The position numbers and the translations under genes were made by a program. 64,000 bases of DNA from Trinickia acidisoli (GTDB lineage: Bacteria > Pseudomonadota > Gammaproteobacteria > Burkholderiales > Burkholderiaceae), in the NCBI RefSeq assembly GCF_017315725.1, contig NZ_JAFLRG010000001.1, forward strand, positions 3,596,001-3,660,000, in the 5' to 3' direction. Below, in pieces: positions 15,948 to 25,311 of this stretch. Numbering within the stretch: position 1 is the first letter of the stretch; each line of letters begins with the position of its first letter. The notes under the pieces are model-generated. The model was not told the origin of the DNA and did not search any database. It saw only the letters and a program-made list of their open reading frames with translations.

Positions 15948-17555
15948 TTACTCGACCGTCGGCGGCGTTTCGAACGTATGGAACGGAGCCGGGCTCGGAA
16001 TCGTCCATTCGAGGCCCGTCGCGCCATCCCACGGCTTGTCGGACGCCTTCTCGAGCTCGCCGCCGCCGCGATACGCGGGCAACACGACGGCGAACAGGAA
16101 GTAGACCTGCGCCAAACCAAAGCCGAATGCACCGATCGTGATGACTTGGTTCCAATCGGTGAACTGAGCCGGGTAATCGGCATAGCGACGCGGCATGCCG
16201 GCCAGCCCGACGAAGTGCATCGGGAAGAACGTCAGATTGAAAAAGATCATCGACGCCCAGAAGTGGATCTTGCCGCGCGTCTCGTTGTACATCCACCCTG
16301 TCCACTTCGGTGACCAGTAATACCAGCCGGAGAACAGCGCGAACAACGACCCCGCAACTAGCACGTAGTGGAAGTGCGCAACGACGAAGTAGGTGCCGTG
16401 GTATTGGATGTCGAGCGGCGCCATCGCCAGCATCAGGCCCGTGAACCCGCCCATGGTGAACACGAACAGGAAGCCGATCGCGAACAGCATGGGCGATTCG
16501 AAGGTCAGCGAGCCGCGCCACATCGTCGCGAGCCAGTTGAACACCTTCACGCCCGTCGGCACGGCGATCAGCATCGTCGCGTACATGAAGAACAACTGCC
16601 CCGTCACCGGCATGCCCGTCACGAACATGTGGTGCGCCCAGACCATGAACGACAGAATCGCGATCGAGGCCGTGGCGTACACCATCGAGCTATAGCCGAA
16701 CAGCGGCTTGCGCGAGAACGCCGGGATCACCTGCGATACGATCCCGAACGCCGGCAAGATCATGATGTAGACCTCGGGGTGCCCGAAGAACCAGAAGATG
16801 TGCTGGTACATGATCGGGTCGCCGCCGCCGGCCGCGTTGAAGAACGACGTACCGAAGTGACGATCGAACAGCAACATCGTGATGGCGCCCGCCAGCACCG
16901 GCATCACCGCGATCAGCAGGTACGCCGTGATGAGCCACGTCCACACGAACATCGGCATCTTCATCAGCGTCATGCCCGGTGCACGCAGGTTCAGGATCGT
17001 GACGATGATGTTGATGCTGCCCATGATCGACGACGCGCCCATGATGTGCAGCGCGAAAATCGCGAAGTCCATGCCCGGGCCCATCTGCGTCGACAGCGGC
17101 GCATAGAGCGTCCAACCCGCGGCCGTCGCGCCGCCCGGCGCGAAGAACGAGCCGACGAGCAAGCATGCCGCGACTGGCAGCAGCCAGAAGCTGAAGTTGT
17201 TCATCCGCGCGAAGGCCATGTCGGCCGCGCCGATCTGCAGCGGAATCATCCAGTTCGCGAAACCGACGAAGGCCGGCATGATCGCGCCGAACACCATGAT
17301 CAGCCCGTGCATCGTCGTGAGCTGATTGAAGAACTCGGGGCGCATGATCCACAAATACGGGTGGAACAGCTCGGCCCGGATCATCAGCGCCGCGACGCCC
17401 CCCGAGAGGAACATCGTGAACGAGAACACCAGGTACATCGTCCCGATGTCCTTGTGATTGGTGGCGAACAGCCACCGGCGCCAGCCATGCGGCGTGGCGT
17501 GCGCATGGTCAGCGTGGCCATGGCCCGCGGCTACATCGTGTCCGATGCTAGACAT
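15948..17555 (-). CDS. ctaD: Cytochrome c oxidase subunit I
   Basis: Catalytic subunit of the aa3 oxidase, holding heme a and the heme a3-CuB centre where oxygen is reduced. The 535-residue protein has about twelve hydrophobic helices. Key marks are the HPEVYIMILPAFG segment (CuB histidine and cross-linked tyrosine), VWAHHMFVTG (two CuB histidines) and VVAHFHYVL (heme ligands). The N terminus has a His-rich leader (HGHADHAHATPHG). It follows subunit II by 55 bp. Assignment is firm. Confidence 0.98.
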   Translation of the reverse strand: MSSIGHDVAAGHGHADHAHATPHGWRRWLFATNHKDIGTMYLVFSFTMFLSGGVAALMIRAELFHPYLWIMRPEFFNQLTTMHGLIMVFGAIMPAFVGFANWMIPLQIGAADMAFARMNNFSFWLLPVAACLLVGSFFAPGGATAAGWTLYAPLSTQMGPGMDFAIFALHIMGASSIMGSINIIVTILNLRAPGMTLMKMPMFVWTWLITAYLLIAVMPVLAGAITMLLFDRHFGTSFFNAAGGGDPIMYQHIFWFFGHPEVYIMILPAFGIVSQVIPAFSRKPLFGYSSMVYATASIAILSFMVWAHHMFVTGMPVTGQLFFMYATMLIAVPTGVKVFNWLATMWRGSLTFESPMLFAIGFLFVFTMGGFTGLMLAMAPLDIQYHGTYFVVAHFHYVLVAGSLFALFSGWYYWSPKWTGWMYNETRGKIHFWASMIFFNLTFFPMHFVGLAGMPRRYADYPAQFTDWNQVITIGAFGFGLAQVYFLFAVVLPAYRGGGELEKASDKPWDGATGLEWTIPSPAPFHTFETPPTVE

Positions 17556-17610
17556 GAGAATCTCCTAGAGCAAATAGTGCGGCACCGACTGTGATGAACA
17601 CAGCGACACG

Positions 17611-18957
17611 TCAAGCCGCCGGCGCGGTGCGGGCAGCAACCACTTCCGGCTGATTCTTACCCACCCGGCTGGCCGTCACGGCGAGCTTCGCGCCGATCGA
17701 GGCCGTTGGCCCGCTCGCGGCTGCACCGCTGGCCGCCGGCGCCGCGCTTGCGCCCGCCGGCGCGGCAGCCGTGCCCGACAGGTGATCGCCGCCTTCAGGC
17801 ATCTTGCCGTTGCGGGCATCGGCAACCTGCCGCGGCTGCAGGATGTCGCCGGTGTGGTTACCCCACGAATTGCGTTCGAACGTGATCACCGAGGCGATCT
17901 CGACGTCGCTGAGCGTCTTGCCCCAAGTCGGCATCGCGCCCTTGCCGTTCAGCACGATGCTCACGTGGTTCGCGATCGGACCGTTGACGATCTTGCTGCC
18001 GTCGAGCGCCGGGAACACGCCCGCGCCCTTGCCCGTCGGCTGGTGACAGACGGCGCAGTTCGACTTGTACACGTCGGCGCCGCGCTGCATGAGCTCGGCC
18101 ATCGTGTAGGTGCGATTCGGATCGTCGTTCGCGTTCGCCATCTTCTTTTCTTGGTCGGCGACCCACTTGGCGTAGTCGTCGTCGGACAGGACCGTCACGA
18201 CCACGGGCATGAACGCGTGCTCCTTGCCGCACAGTTCGGTGCAGAAGCCGCGGAACGTACCGGTCTTCTCGGCCTTGAACCAGGTGTCGCGCACGTAGCC
18301 CGGGATGGCATCTTGCTTGACGCCGAACGCGGGTACGTACCAGGAGTGAACGACGTCGTTGGCCGTCGTGATGATGCGGATCTTCTTGTGGACCGGCACG
18401 ACGAGCGGGTTGTCGACTTCCTGCAGGTACGTATCGGTGAGCGGCGCGCGCCCGTCGATCTCGGCACGCGGCGTGGTGAGCGTCGAGAAGAAATTGATGC
18501 CTTCGCCCGGACCCTTGACGTAGGTGTAGCCCCACTTCCACTGGTAGCCCGTGACCTTGATCGTCAAATCGGCGTTGCTCGTGTCCTTCATGGCAACGAC
18601 CGTTTTCGTGGCAGGCAGCGCCATCAAGATGACGACGATGAACGGCACGATCGTCCAGATGATTTCGACCGTGGTGCTTTCATGGAAATTGGCTGCCTTG
18701 TGTCCCTTCGATTTGCGATGCGCGAACATCGAATAGAACATCACGCCGAACACGCCGATGAAGATCACCGTGCACAGCAACATCATCATCATGTGCAGGT
18801 GATAGAGCTCTTCAGCGATTTTCGTCACGGGCGGCTGGAAATTGATCTCGTTGACGGCGGGGCCGCCCGGACTATCACCGACTGCCCAGGCGGCATGCAC
18901 GCTGAGCAGCCCGCACGTCGCCAGCACGCCCATGAGGGCTCGCTTGATTGTTTTCAT
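17611..18957 (-). CDS. ctaC: Cytochrome c oxidase subunit II with C-terminal cytochrome c domain
   Basis: Electron-entry subunit of the aa3 oxidase. A signal peptide (1-26, ending HAAWA) is followed by two membrane helices (about 55-78 and 98-116), then the CuA domain with ligands H204, C239, E241, C243, H247 and M250 (motif CTELCGKEHAFM). A fused class I cytochrome c domain follows, with C301-AV-C304-H305 and probable ligand M342. The tail is Ala/Pro-rich. The ATG at 18957 has AAGGAAG just upstream and gives a proper signal; an ATG 24 bases earlier is possible. The product has 448 residues. This caa3-like layout is common in betaproteobacteria. Confidence 0.95.
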   Translation of the reverse strand: MKTIKRALMGVLATCGLLSVHAAWAVGDSPGGPAVNEINFQPPVTKIAEELYHLHMMMMLLCTVIFIGVFGVMFYSMFAHRKSKGHKAANFHESTTVEIIWTIVPFIVVILMALPATKTVVAMKDTSNADLTIKVTGYQWKWGYTYVKGPGEGINFFSTLTTPRAEIDGRAPLTDTYLQEVDNPLVVPVHKKIRIITTANDVVHSWYVPAFGVKQDAIPGYVRDTWFKAEKTGTFRGFCTELCGKEHAFMPVVVTVLSDDDYAKWVADQEKKMANANDDPNRTYTMAELMQRGADVYKSNCAVCHQPTGKGAGVFPALDGSKIVNGPIANHVSIVLNGKGAMPTWGKTLSDVEIASVITFERNSWGNHTGDILQPRQVADARNGKMPEGGDHLSGTAAAPAGASAAPAASGAAASGPTASIGAKLAVTASRVGKNQPEVVAARTAPAA

Positions 18958-19020
18958 AGCTTCCTTACCCAAAATTTCCATTCAAATCCTCGCCCCCGCC
19001 GATGGCCGGCTCAAGTCGCC

Positions 19021-19497
19021 TCAACCGCACCGCGCCAGCGTCGCGCGCAACTCGCTTGCGAACGACGCGCGCCGGTATTGCGCGAGATGCACGCCGACCA
19101 CGACCGTTTGCCCGCGCGACACCACCTTGACCGGATCGCGCGGCAACGCACCGTGCTCGACCCGCACCCAACGCGGATTGAATTCGTACTGCGTCAACCG
19201 CTCCGCGCTCATTTGCTCGATCACGAGCCGGTTCGGAAAGAGCCGGATACGCTCGTAATCGACCGCATGGCGCGCATGAATCACAAACGCGACGCCAACC
19301 GCCAACAGTTCAATGCCCGTGAACAGCAGGATCGGCCATGCGCCACGCACGACTTGCGAGCCGGCGACGACCGACGAAAACAAGGCCAAAGACGCATAGA
19401 ACCAAACGAACTGCCGCGGCGAAACCGAGCAATTGCGCTTCATCAGCCAATCTCGAAGGACCGGCTCCGCATCCGTCAGCAAGGTTGTCGCTTCCAT
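19021..19497 (-). CDS. DUF2244 membrane protein
   Basis: A 158-residue protein with two adjacent membrane helices (about 33-75) and a soluble C-terminal part (RIRLFPNRLVIEQ, then RGQTVVVGVHLAQYRR), matching DUF2244. Family members are usually linked to cytochrome oxidase genes, but their function is unknown. The ATG at 19497 is used because the longer frame has no supported start. It is the first gene after the TTGTGG/TATAAT promoter and precedes ctaC by 63 bp, so it likely leads the ctaCD transcript. Confidence 0.88.
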   Translation of the reverse strand: MEATTLLTDAEPVLRDWLMKRNCSVSPRQFVWFYASLALFSSVVAGSQVVRGAWPILLFTGIELLAVGVAFVIHARHAVDYERIRLFPNRLVIEQMSAERLTQYEFNPRWVRVEHGALPRDPVKVVSRGQTVVVGVHLAQYRRASFASELRATLARCG

Positions 19498-19589
19498 CGC
19501 CGCCTCCCGCGCATGCCGATAAGCACACCGCGCTATTCGGGGCCTGCCGCACCGGGACTGTGGGGAACTTCCGGGCGACAAACTGACGC

Positions 19590-19618
19590 ATTATAGGCGC
19601 GTTCAATGGCATCCACAA
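19590..19618 (-). promoter_or_regulatory. Promoter of the DUF2244-ctaCD operon
   Basis: On the minus strand a -35 TTGTGG (19613-19618) and a consensus -10 TATAAT (19590-19595) are separated by exactly 17 bases. The expected transcript start near 19583 gives a leader of about 85 bases before DUF2244. It is the only good sigma-70 signal in the gap between bioC and the oxidase genes. Confidence 0.6.
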
Positions 19619-19795
19619 GCAAACGGCTATCGCCCTGCAAGCCAAGCGCGACAAGCCTTTGCGGGCTTTCGGCCGCTTTTTTTGCGAACCGTCTCGCCCA
19701 CTGATTTCGACCATAACGGATCGCAACTTTACGATCCGCGACAAAGCGTCGCAGGCTAGGAATTCTTGCGATGCGGCGCCTCGGGCGTGCGTCGA

Positions 19796-20776
19796 CTATC
19801 CAGTGCGGCGGCGTCCGATGTCTTCCAGGCGCACGATCGCATGCCCGTCGGCCGTCGTGCGCGGCACGGCCTTCCATGCATGGCCGTAGATCACCTCGAA
19901 CGTCAACGCGATCGTGTCGTCGGCGCGGCGCCGCGCCTCCAGTGCTTCCAGCAGCGCCGCGTGCAAACGCCGCGCGTGCGCAACTGCCGCAGGCGAGCCG
20001 TTCTCTCCGGCGACGGCGCGGCGATGCGGGTATGCCCCCCAGCGACGCACGTCGGCGAGCAGCGACTGCGGCGACCGATACGTGATCGTCAACGTCTCCT
20101 GATCCATCACAGGAATCTCGAACCCGCTTTCGACAAGCATGTCGCCAAGATCGTGCATGTCCACGAAGTCGATCACGTGCGCCGCGCTCGGCAAGCCATG
20201 CGCGGCCTCGACCTCGGCGTAGGCCCCGCGCAACTCGCGCAGCGTGTCGGGGCCGAGCGTGCTGAACATCAAGAGGCCGCCCGATTTGAGCACACGCGCC
20301 CATTCGGGCAACACCAGATCGGGCTGCGCATGCCAATGCAGCGCGAGATTGGACCAGATGAAATCGAATGCGCCGGCCGCGAACGGCAGCGCCGCAAAAT
20401 CCGCTTGAGCGAGGCGCGGACCGCGCGCGCCGAGCGAACGCTGCAGCGCAGCAGGCAGCAAGCGGCGCCATCCGGTGTCGCCGACCGCATGGGGCAGTGC
20501 ACGCGTCAGCATCGAATAGGACAGGTCGACGCCCGCGAGCGGCGCTTCGGGAAAACGCTCGCGCAGCAAGGGCAGATCGTCGCCCATGCCGCACCCCGCA
20601 TCGAGCATGCTCGTCGGGTTCACCTTGATATAGTCGAGCCGCTCGCGCATCCGCCCGGCAATCTCACGCGGTAGGAACGCAACCTCGCCGAACTTTGCTG
20701 CGCGGCGATCGAAAATGCGCCGCACAAGTCGGGAATCGTAGGCCGGACGGCCGGACTTTGCGGGTGTGAGGGACAT
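19796..20776 (-). CDS. bioC: BioC-like SAM-dependent methyltransferase
   Basis: Class I methyltransferase, probably malonyl-ACP O-methyltransferase that starts pimeloyl synthesis for biotin. The SAM motif LDAGCGMGDDLPLL is at about 59-72, motif II-like GVDLSYSMLTRA follows, and FDFIWSNLALHWHAQPD fits the BioC/UbiE group. The N terminus FDRRAAKFGEVAFL is typical of BioC. The ATG at 20776 gives 326 residues; the longer frame crosses into the divergent gene promoter. No other bio genes are adjacent, although birA lies at 56 kb. BioC is favoured, but other carboxyl methyltransferases cannot be excluded. Confidence 0.78.
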   Translation of the reverse strand: MSLTPAKSGRPAYDSRLVRRIFDRRAAKFGEVAFLPREIAGRMRERLDYIKVNPTSMLDAGCGMGDDLPLLRERFPEAPLAGVDLSYSMLTRALPHAVGDTGWRRLLPAALQRSLGARGPRLAQADFAALPFAAGAFDFIWSNLALHWHAQPDLVLPEWARVLKSGGLLMFSTLGPDTLRELRGAYAEVEAAHGLPSAAHVIDFVDMHDLGDMLVESGFEIPVMDQETLTITYRSPQSLLADVRRWGAYPHRRAVAGENGSPAAVAHARRLHAALLEALEARRRADDTIALTFEVIYGHAWKAVPRTTADGHAIVRLEDIGRRRTG

Positions 20777-20846
20777 GACGGTCGAACGAGCGAGGAGCCC
20801 GAAGTATACTCGCTCGCTTCGATCCGTCCAGCGAGGAGAGCCGCCC

Positions 20847-21680
20847 ATGGAGAACGCAGCAGGCTCGCCGAGCGCGAACGCCAGACTCCCGGCGCGGCGC
20901 GGCCGCGCACGTGGCGCAACCCTGTGCGCGATCCCGCTCGTTCACCGCGTGGCCGGCCTCGCACTGCCGCGGACTTGCCTGCTCTGCGGCCTCTCGTGCA
21001 GCCCCTCGTGCGGCACAATGTCGCAAGGCCCGATCTGCTCGGCATGCGACGCGGCGTATTGGAACGAGCCGCGGCTGCGCTGCACGATATGCGCGCTGCC
21101 GTTGCCCGCGCTGCGGCAGCGCCCCCGTGAGCTTGCGCAGTTTCGCTGCGCCGCGTGCACGCGCACGCCACCGCCGTTCGACGCGACGCTTGCGCTGGCC
21201 GACTACCGTCCGCCGCTCGAACGGCTTGCGCTCGGGCTCAAGTTTCATGCGCGTCTGGCTGTCGCCCGCGAGTTCGGCCTGCGCCTGGCGCGCCTAGCCG
21301 GCGATCATCCGGCCTGCGCGCCACCGCCCGACGTCCTCGCGCCGATGCCGCTCGCGCACGCGCGGCTCGTCGAGCGCGGCTTCAATCAGGCCTGGGAGAT
21401 CGCGCGAACGCTCGCACGCGCGCTGAACGTGGCAGCCGAGCCGACGCTCATACGGCGCGTCGCGGACACCGCGCCACAGTCTCGGCTCGATCGCGACGCT
21501 CGCCGGCGCAACGTCGCAGCGGCTTTTCGCGTAACGCGGCGCGTGCGCGGCCTACACGTGGGGCTCGTCGACGACGTCATGACGTCCGGGGCGACACTCG
21601 AGGCGGCAGCGCATACATTGAAGATGGCGGGCGCGCGGCGCGTGACGAATTTCGTCGCGCTGCGCACGCCGCAAGATTGA
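20847..21680 (+). CDS. comF: ComF family phosphoribosyltransferase-like protein
   Basis: A 277-residue protein with an N-terminal four-cysteine-type zinc region (CLLCGLSCSPSCG, CSAC, CTIC, CAAC between about 39 and 105) followed by a PRTase fold with the PRPP motif VGLVDDVMTSGAT near 240-252. ComF proteins support DNA uptake in naturally competent bacteria; the reaction is not known. The ATG at 20847 is supported by GAGGAG 9 bases upstream. It is divergent from bioC (70 bp) and 21 bp before trmL. The window also holds comM, another competence-linked gene. Confidence 0.9.
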   Translation: MENAAGSPSANARLPARRGRARGATLCAIPLVHRVAGLALPRTCLLCGLSCSPSCGTMSQGPICSACDAAYWNEPRLRCTICALPLPALRQRPRELAQFRCAACTRTPPPFDATLALADYRPPLERLALGLKFHARLAVAREFGLRLARLAGDHPACAPPPDVLAPMPLAHARLVERGFNQAWEIARTLARALNVAAEPTLIRRVADTAPQSRLDRDARRRNVAAAFRVTRRVRGLHVGLVDDVMTSGATLEAAAHTLKMAGARRVTNFVALRTPQD

Positions 21681-21701
21681 CACTCTCGTTTAAGCGAACC
21701 C

Positions 21702-22172
21702 ATGTTCAACGTCGTTCTCGTCGAACCCGAAATTCCGCCCAATACCGGCAATGTCATCCGGCTCTGCGCCAACACGGGCGCGCGACTCCATCTAGTCGAG
21801 CCGCTCGGCTTTCCGCTCGACGATGCGAAGATGCGTCGCGCCGGCCTGGACTATCACGAATATGCGCAAATGCGCGTGCATGAAAGCTGGGATGCGCTGC
21901 TCGCGAGCGAAGCGCCCGACCCGGCCCGGATGTTCGCCTTCACGACGCGCGGCTCAGGACGCTTTCACGATCGGAGCTTTTCGCCCGGCGACTGGTTCGT
22001 CTTCGGCGCAGAAACGCGCGGGCTGCCGGCGGCGCTGCTCGATCGCTTTGCGCCCGAGCAGCGCGTGCGGCTACCGATGCGTCCCGACAATCGCAGTATG
22101 AATCTGTCGAACACCGTGGCCATCGTCGTGTTCGAGGCATGGCGTCAGGCGGGCTTCGAAGGCGGCGCCTGA
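21702..22172 (+). CDS. trmL: tRNA (cytidine/uridine-34-2'-O)-methyltransferase TrmL
   Basis: SpoU-family (SPOUT) enzyme that methylates the ribose of the wobble base in certain leucine tRNAs. The 156-residue size is typical of this minimal group. Visible motifs are [16 protein letters not shown] near the start, [11 protein letters not shown] in the middle and [21 protein letters not shown], which forms the trefoil knot that binds SAM. It follows comF by 21 bp and its last 28 bases overlap the 3' end of the macrodomain gene on the other strand. Confidence 0.94.
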   Translation: MFNVVLVEPEIPPNTGNVIRLCANTGARLHLVEPLGFPLDDAKMRRAGLDYHEYAQMRVHESWDALLASEAPDPARMFAFTTRGSGRFHDRSFSPGDWFVFGAETRGLPAALLDRFAPEQRVRLPMRPDNRSMNLSNTVAIVVFEAWRQAGFEGGA

Positions 22173-22699
22173 CGCCGGCCGAATTGCGCCTCGTAAAGAC
22201 GCAGCATCGGCTCGGCGAAGCACGCAAACACGATTCGAGTCACGCCGGGAAGCGACGGTAGCGTATCGGCAATGGTATCGACCGCGATGCGCACCGCCTG
22301 CTCGGCCGGGAAGCGATAAATGCCGCAACTGATCGCGGGAAAGGCGACGCTCGCGCAGCGCGCCTCGTGCGCAAGCTCGAGCGAGCGGCGGTAGCACGAC
22401 GACAGAAGTTCGGCCTCCCGGTGGCCGCCGCCCCGCCAAATGGGGCCGACCGCATGCACGACATACTTGGCCGGCAACCGGTAGCCGCGCGTGAGTTTCG
22501 CGTCTCCCGTCGCGCAGCCGCCCAGCGTTTCGCATTCGCGCAGCAAATCGTGGCCCGCCGCCCGATGGATCGCACCGTCGACGCCTCCGCCGCCGAGCAG
22601 CGAGGTATTGGCCGCATTTACGATCGCGTCGACGGCCAGCGTCGTGATATCGGCCTCGCACGCCTCCAATCGGCACGCGCCCAGGATGAGCATGGACAT
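22145..22699 (-). CDS. Macrodomain protein (O-acetyl-ADP-ribose deacetylase type)
   Basis: A 184-residue stand-alone macrodomain that should bind ADP-ribose and remove it or its acetyl ester from substrates. Signatures are [22 protein letters not shown] (catalytic Asn and glycine loop), the [11 protein letters not shown] strand, and [13 protein letters not shown] near 120-132. Length fits the YmdB/MacroD group. The 3' end overlaps trmL by 28 bases in convergent orientation, so the two transcripts are partly antisense. The physiological substrate is not known. Confidence 0.92.
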   Translation of the reverse strand: MSMLILGACRLEACEADITTLAVDAIVNAANTSLLGGGGVDGAIHRAAGHDLLRECETLGGCATGDAKLTRGYRLPAKYVVHAVGPIWRGGGHREAELLSSCYRRSLELAHEARCASVAFPAISCGIYRFPAEQAVRIAVDTIADTLPSLPGVTRIVFACFAEPMLRLYEAQFGRRQAPPSKPA

Positions 22700-22805
22700 G
22701 GCTGCGCCTCCTCTCGTGCGCCGCGATCAGGCAGGGCACGGCGCTCGATACAGCGTAGTGCACTTTCGCAGCGCGTACCGGAGACCATCCAAGATGGGGC
22801 GAGCG

Positions 22806-23834
22806 TCAACCCGCCGCGCCTTTTGCCCCAATCGATTCGGCGCGCGCATCGCGGCGCAATAGCGCATCGACGGCAGCGCGCGGCGCCACGCCGTCGAACA
22901 ACACAGCGCAAACCGCCTGCGTGATCGGCACGTCGGCACCGTGCGCCTGTGCAATGGCAAGCACGGCTTTCGCGCAGCGCACCCCTTCGGCCACGTGGCC
23001 GAGCCCGCCGAGAATGTCGTCGAGCGAACGCCCCTCGGCAAGCTGTAGCCCAACGGTGCGGTTGCGCGACAAATCGCCGGTGGCGGTGAGAATGAGATCG
23101 CCAAGCCCCGTGAGGCCGGTGAACGTTTCGGGACGGCCGCCGAGCGCGACGCCAAGCCGCGACATTTCCGCGAGCCCGCGCGTGATCAACGCCGCCCGTG
23201 CATTGAGGCCGAGCGCGAGACCGTCGGCGATACCCGTCGCGATCGCAAGCACGTTCTTTACGGCGCCGCCCACTTCCACCCCAACGACGTCGTCGCCGGT
23301 ATAGATGCGCAACGCGCCATGATGGAAAGCCGCAAGCGTGCGCTCACGGCAAGCGGCCGACGCGCTCGCGACCGTCAGCGCGGCCGGCAGCCCCAACGCG
23401 ACTTCGCGCGCGAAGCTCGGCCCCGATAGCACGCCGATGCTCGGATGCCCGGCGAGTTCGGCCGCAACGACCTGATGCGGCAGCAACTGCGTATCGGCTT
23501 CGAATCCCTTGCAGACCCACACGAGATGCGCCGGGACGCAACCCGCTTCGTCGCGCATCGCACGGCACAGCGCACCCAGCCCCGCAACAGGCGTCGCGAC
23601 GACGACGAGCGACGCATCGTTTGCCGCGTGGGCGAGCGCGGCCGGCAGGCTCGCTTCATATCGCAGCGCAGCCGGCAGTGCAACGCCGCCGAGGTAGTGG
23701 ACGTTTTCGCGCTTGGCCTCGAGCTCGGCGACGAGCGCGGCATCGCGCGCCCACAGCAACGTGTCGTGCTTGAGCGCCAGGTGTGCCGCGAGCGCGGTGC
23801 CCCACGCCCCGGCCCCGAGGACTGCAACCTTCAT
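22806..23834 (-). CDS. gpsA: Glycerol-3-phosphate dehydrogenase [NAD(P)+]
   Basis: Cytosolic enzyme that reduces dihydroxyacetone phosphate to sn-glycerol-3-phosphate for phospholipid synthesis. The Rossmann motif [12 protein letters not shown] is at the N terminus, with SGPSFAREV and the catalytic-lysine region [14 protein letters not shown] further on, and the substrate region [15 protein letters not shown]. The ATG at 23834 starts directly at the Rossmann strand and gives 342 residues; a GTG 9 bases upstream is an alternative. It follows secB by 22 bp. Confidence 0.95.
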   Translation of the reverse strand: MKVAVLGAGAWGTALAAHLALKHDTLLWARDAALVAELEAKRENVHYLGGVALPAALRYEASLPAALAHAANDASLVVVATPVAGLGALCRAMRDEAGCVPAHLVWVCKGFEADTQLLPHQVVAAELAGHPSIGVLSGPSFAREVALGLPAALTVASASAACRERTLAAFHHGALRIYTGDDVVGVEVGGAVKNVLAIATGIADGLALGLNARAALITRGLAEMSRLGVALGGRPETFTGLTGLGDLILTATGDLSRNRTVGLQLAEGRSLDDILGGLGHVAEGVRCAKAVLAIAQAHGADVPITQAVCAVLFDGVAPRAAVDALLRRDARAESIGAKGAAG

Positions 23835-23856
23835 GGCCGGCACCGCCCGCGTTCGC

Positions 23857-24333
23857 TCAATGCTGCGTGGCGTTCGCCGCCGCGCCGCCGTCCGGCTGCG
23901 CGCTCAACTGCGCAAGGCGCTGCTCGTAGAGCGCCTGGAAGTTGATTTCGGCCAGATGGATCGGCGGGAAGCCCGCACGCGTGATCGCATCGGCGACGTT
24001 CGAGCGCAGATACGGGAAGATGATCGTCGGGCAGGCAATGCCGACGAGCGGGTCGATCTGGTCGGCCGGAATATTGCGGATATCGAAGATGCCCGCTTGC
24101 TTGGCCTCGATCAGGAACGCCACTTTCTCGTTGACCTTGGCCGTGACCGTACCCGTCACGAGAATCTCGAAGATGCTTTCGGCGAGACGCTCGGCTTTGA
24201 CGTCGACCTCCACTTCGACCGACGGCATGTCCTGCTCGAGGAAGATCGCCGGCGAGTTGGGCTGCTCGAGCGACAGGTCCTTCAAATAGACGCGCTGGAT
24301 GTTGAAGAACGGCTGGTTGTTCTGGTCCGACAT
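23857..24333 (-). CDS. secB: Protein-export chaperone SecB
   Basis: Cytosolic tetrameric chaperone that keeps preproteins unfolded and passes them to SecA. The 158-residue sequence has the family segments [30 protein letters not shown] and the [34 protein letters not shown] block that ends the fold. The C terminus is Ala/Asp-rich as usual. It lies between grxC (156 bp, with a strong stem-loop) and gpsA (22 bp), the same order seen in many proteobacteria. Confidence 0.97.
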   Translation of the reverse strand: MSDQNNQPFFNIQRVYLKDLSLEQPNSPAIFLEQDMPSVEVEVDVKAERLAESIFEILVTGTVTAKVNEKVAFLIEAKQAGIFDIRNIPADQIDPLVGIACPTIIFPYLRSNVADAITRAGFPPIHLAEINFQALYEQRLAQLSAQPDGGAAANATQH

Positions 24334-24448
24334 GGTGACTCCGATGGGTAAATGGTGCCGCGGCAGTCAATAAACCCGCCGCCTGCGTGCGGTGGCGCCC
24401 GAGCGGGGACTCGCGCGCGCGTAGCTTGAAAAATCGGGCGGGAAACGC

Positions 24449-24473
24449 GTTGGCGCGCAGCCTGCGCGCCAAC
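24449..24473 (-). other. Strong stem-loop between grxC and secB
   Basis: A perfect 11-bp stem (24449-24459 with 24463-24473) closes a 3-base loop 16 bases beyond the grxC stop. On the minus strand it is followed by GCGTTTCCC, so the T run is weak. It may cause partial termination or protect the upstream message, separating the grxC and secB levels. Confidence 0.6.
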
Positions 24474-24489
24474 CGCTCCCGCTTATGGC

Positions 24490-24750
24490 TTAGCCTTGGC
24501 CGAGCAGCGGCATCAAGCCGCCGGCGCGGTCGAGCGCGGACAAGTCGTCATAGCCGCCGACGTGCGTCTCGCCGATGAACACCTGCGGCACGGTGCGACG
24601 CCCCGTGCGCGTCATCATTTCCTCGCGCCGGGCCGGGTCCTTGTCGATCAAGATCTTCTCGACGTGCTGAACGCCGCGCGACTTCAATAGGCGTTCGGCC
24701 ATCTGGCAATACGGACACACCTGCGTGCTGTACATGACGACGGAATTCAC
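24490..24750 (-). CDS. grxC: Glutaredoxin 3
   Basis: Small dithiol glutaredoxin (86 residues) reduced by glutathione, acting on protein disulfides and mixed disulfides. The active site C12-PY-C15 is in the first strand-helix unit, with TVPQVFIGETHVGGYDDL giving the cis-proline and glutathione-binding residues. It is 12 bp after the rhodanese gene and upstream of secB. The glutathione it needs is made by gshA and gshB further along the window. Confidence 0.96.
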   Translation of the reverse strand: MNSVVMYSTQVCPYCQMAERLLKSRGVQHVEKILIDKDPARREEMMTRTGRRTVPQVFIGETHVGGYDDLSALDRAGGLMPLLGQG

Positions 24751-24762
24751 TCTCGCGCTCCT

Positions 24763-25173
24763 TTACTTGACGACCGGCATGCCGGCCTGCTGCCAAGCGT
24801 TCAACCCGCCTTGCAGCACGTGGACCTCGGTATAGCCCGCCTCTCGGACGGCGCGCGAAGCCTTGTTCGATTGCAGCCCCGTCTGGCACACGAGCAATAC
24901 CGGCGTAGCCTTATTTTTCGCGATTTGGCCGATTTTTGCTTGGAGCTCGTCGAACGCGAGGTGGCGGGCGGCCGGCAAATGGCCGGCGGCGTAGTCGGCC
25001 GCCGTGCGCAGATCGACGACCACCGCGTTGCGGCGGTTGATGAGATTCGTCGCTTCGGGGGCGGACAGGCCGCCGCGGCCGCGCCCGGAGATCAACGGCC
25101 AAAGCAGCAGCGCGCCGGATACGACTAGGGCCGCGAGCAGCACGAGATTGGTGTAATCGGTGAAGAACGTCAC
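24763..25173 (-). CDS. Membrane-anchored rhodanese-like protein
   Basis: A single-domain sulfurtransferase-like protein with an N-terminal membrane helix (about 8-27) and a rhodanese domain (about 38-135). The active-site cysteine is in VLLVCQTGLQSNKA, and VVDLRTAADYAAGHLPAARH is the usual opening of the fold. The GTG at 25173 is preferred: the upstream ATG at 25221 falls within a TATAAT sequence that looks like this gene's own promoter. The product has 136 residues. It precedes grxC by 12 bp. Substrate is unknown. Confidence 0.85.
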   Translation of the reverse strand: MTFFTDYTNLVLLAALVVSGALLLWPLISGRGRGGLSAPEATNLINRRNAVVVDLRTAADYAAGHLPAARHLAFDELQAKIGQIAKNKATPVLLVCQTGLQSNKASRAVREAGYTEVHVLQGGLNAWQQAGMPVVK

Positions 25174-25311
25174 GTGGATCCGTCGAAAAGGAGAAGTAAA
25201 CGAAATCGGCAATCCAGCCATTATAAAATATCCGTTTGACGCGATGGCGCTTCCCTGTTCGGGAGAGGTGCCGATGCGCGTCGCGCTTCCTCACTACCGA
25301 CCGACAACCTC

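Noticed and set aside
16368..19596. Two long plus-strand frames opposite ctaD and ctaC
   Set aside because: Both are Arg/His-rich mirror frames of conserved oxidase genes.
19650..19683. Terminator near AAGCCTTTGCGGGCTT followed by T run
   Set aside because: The stem is only 5 bp, it points away from both neighbours' ends, and no transcript on the plus strand needs it.
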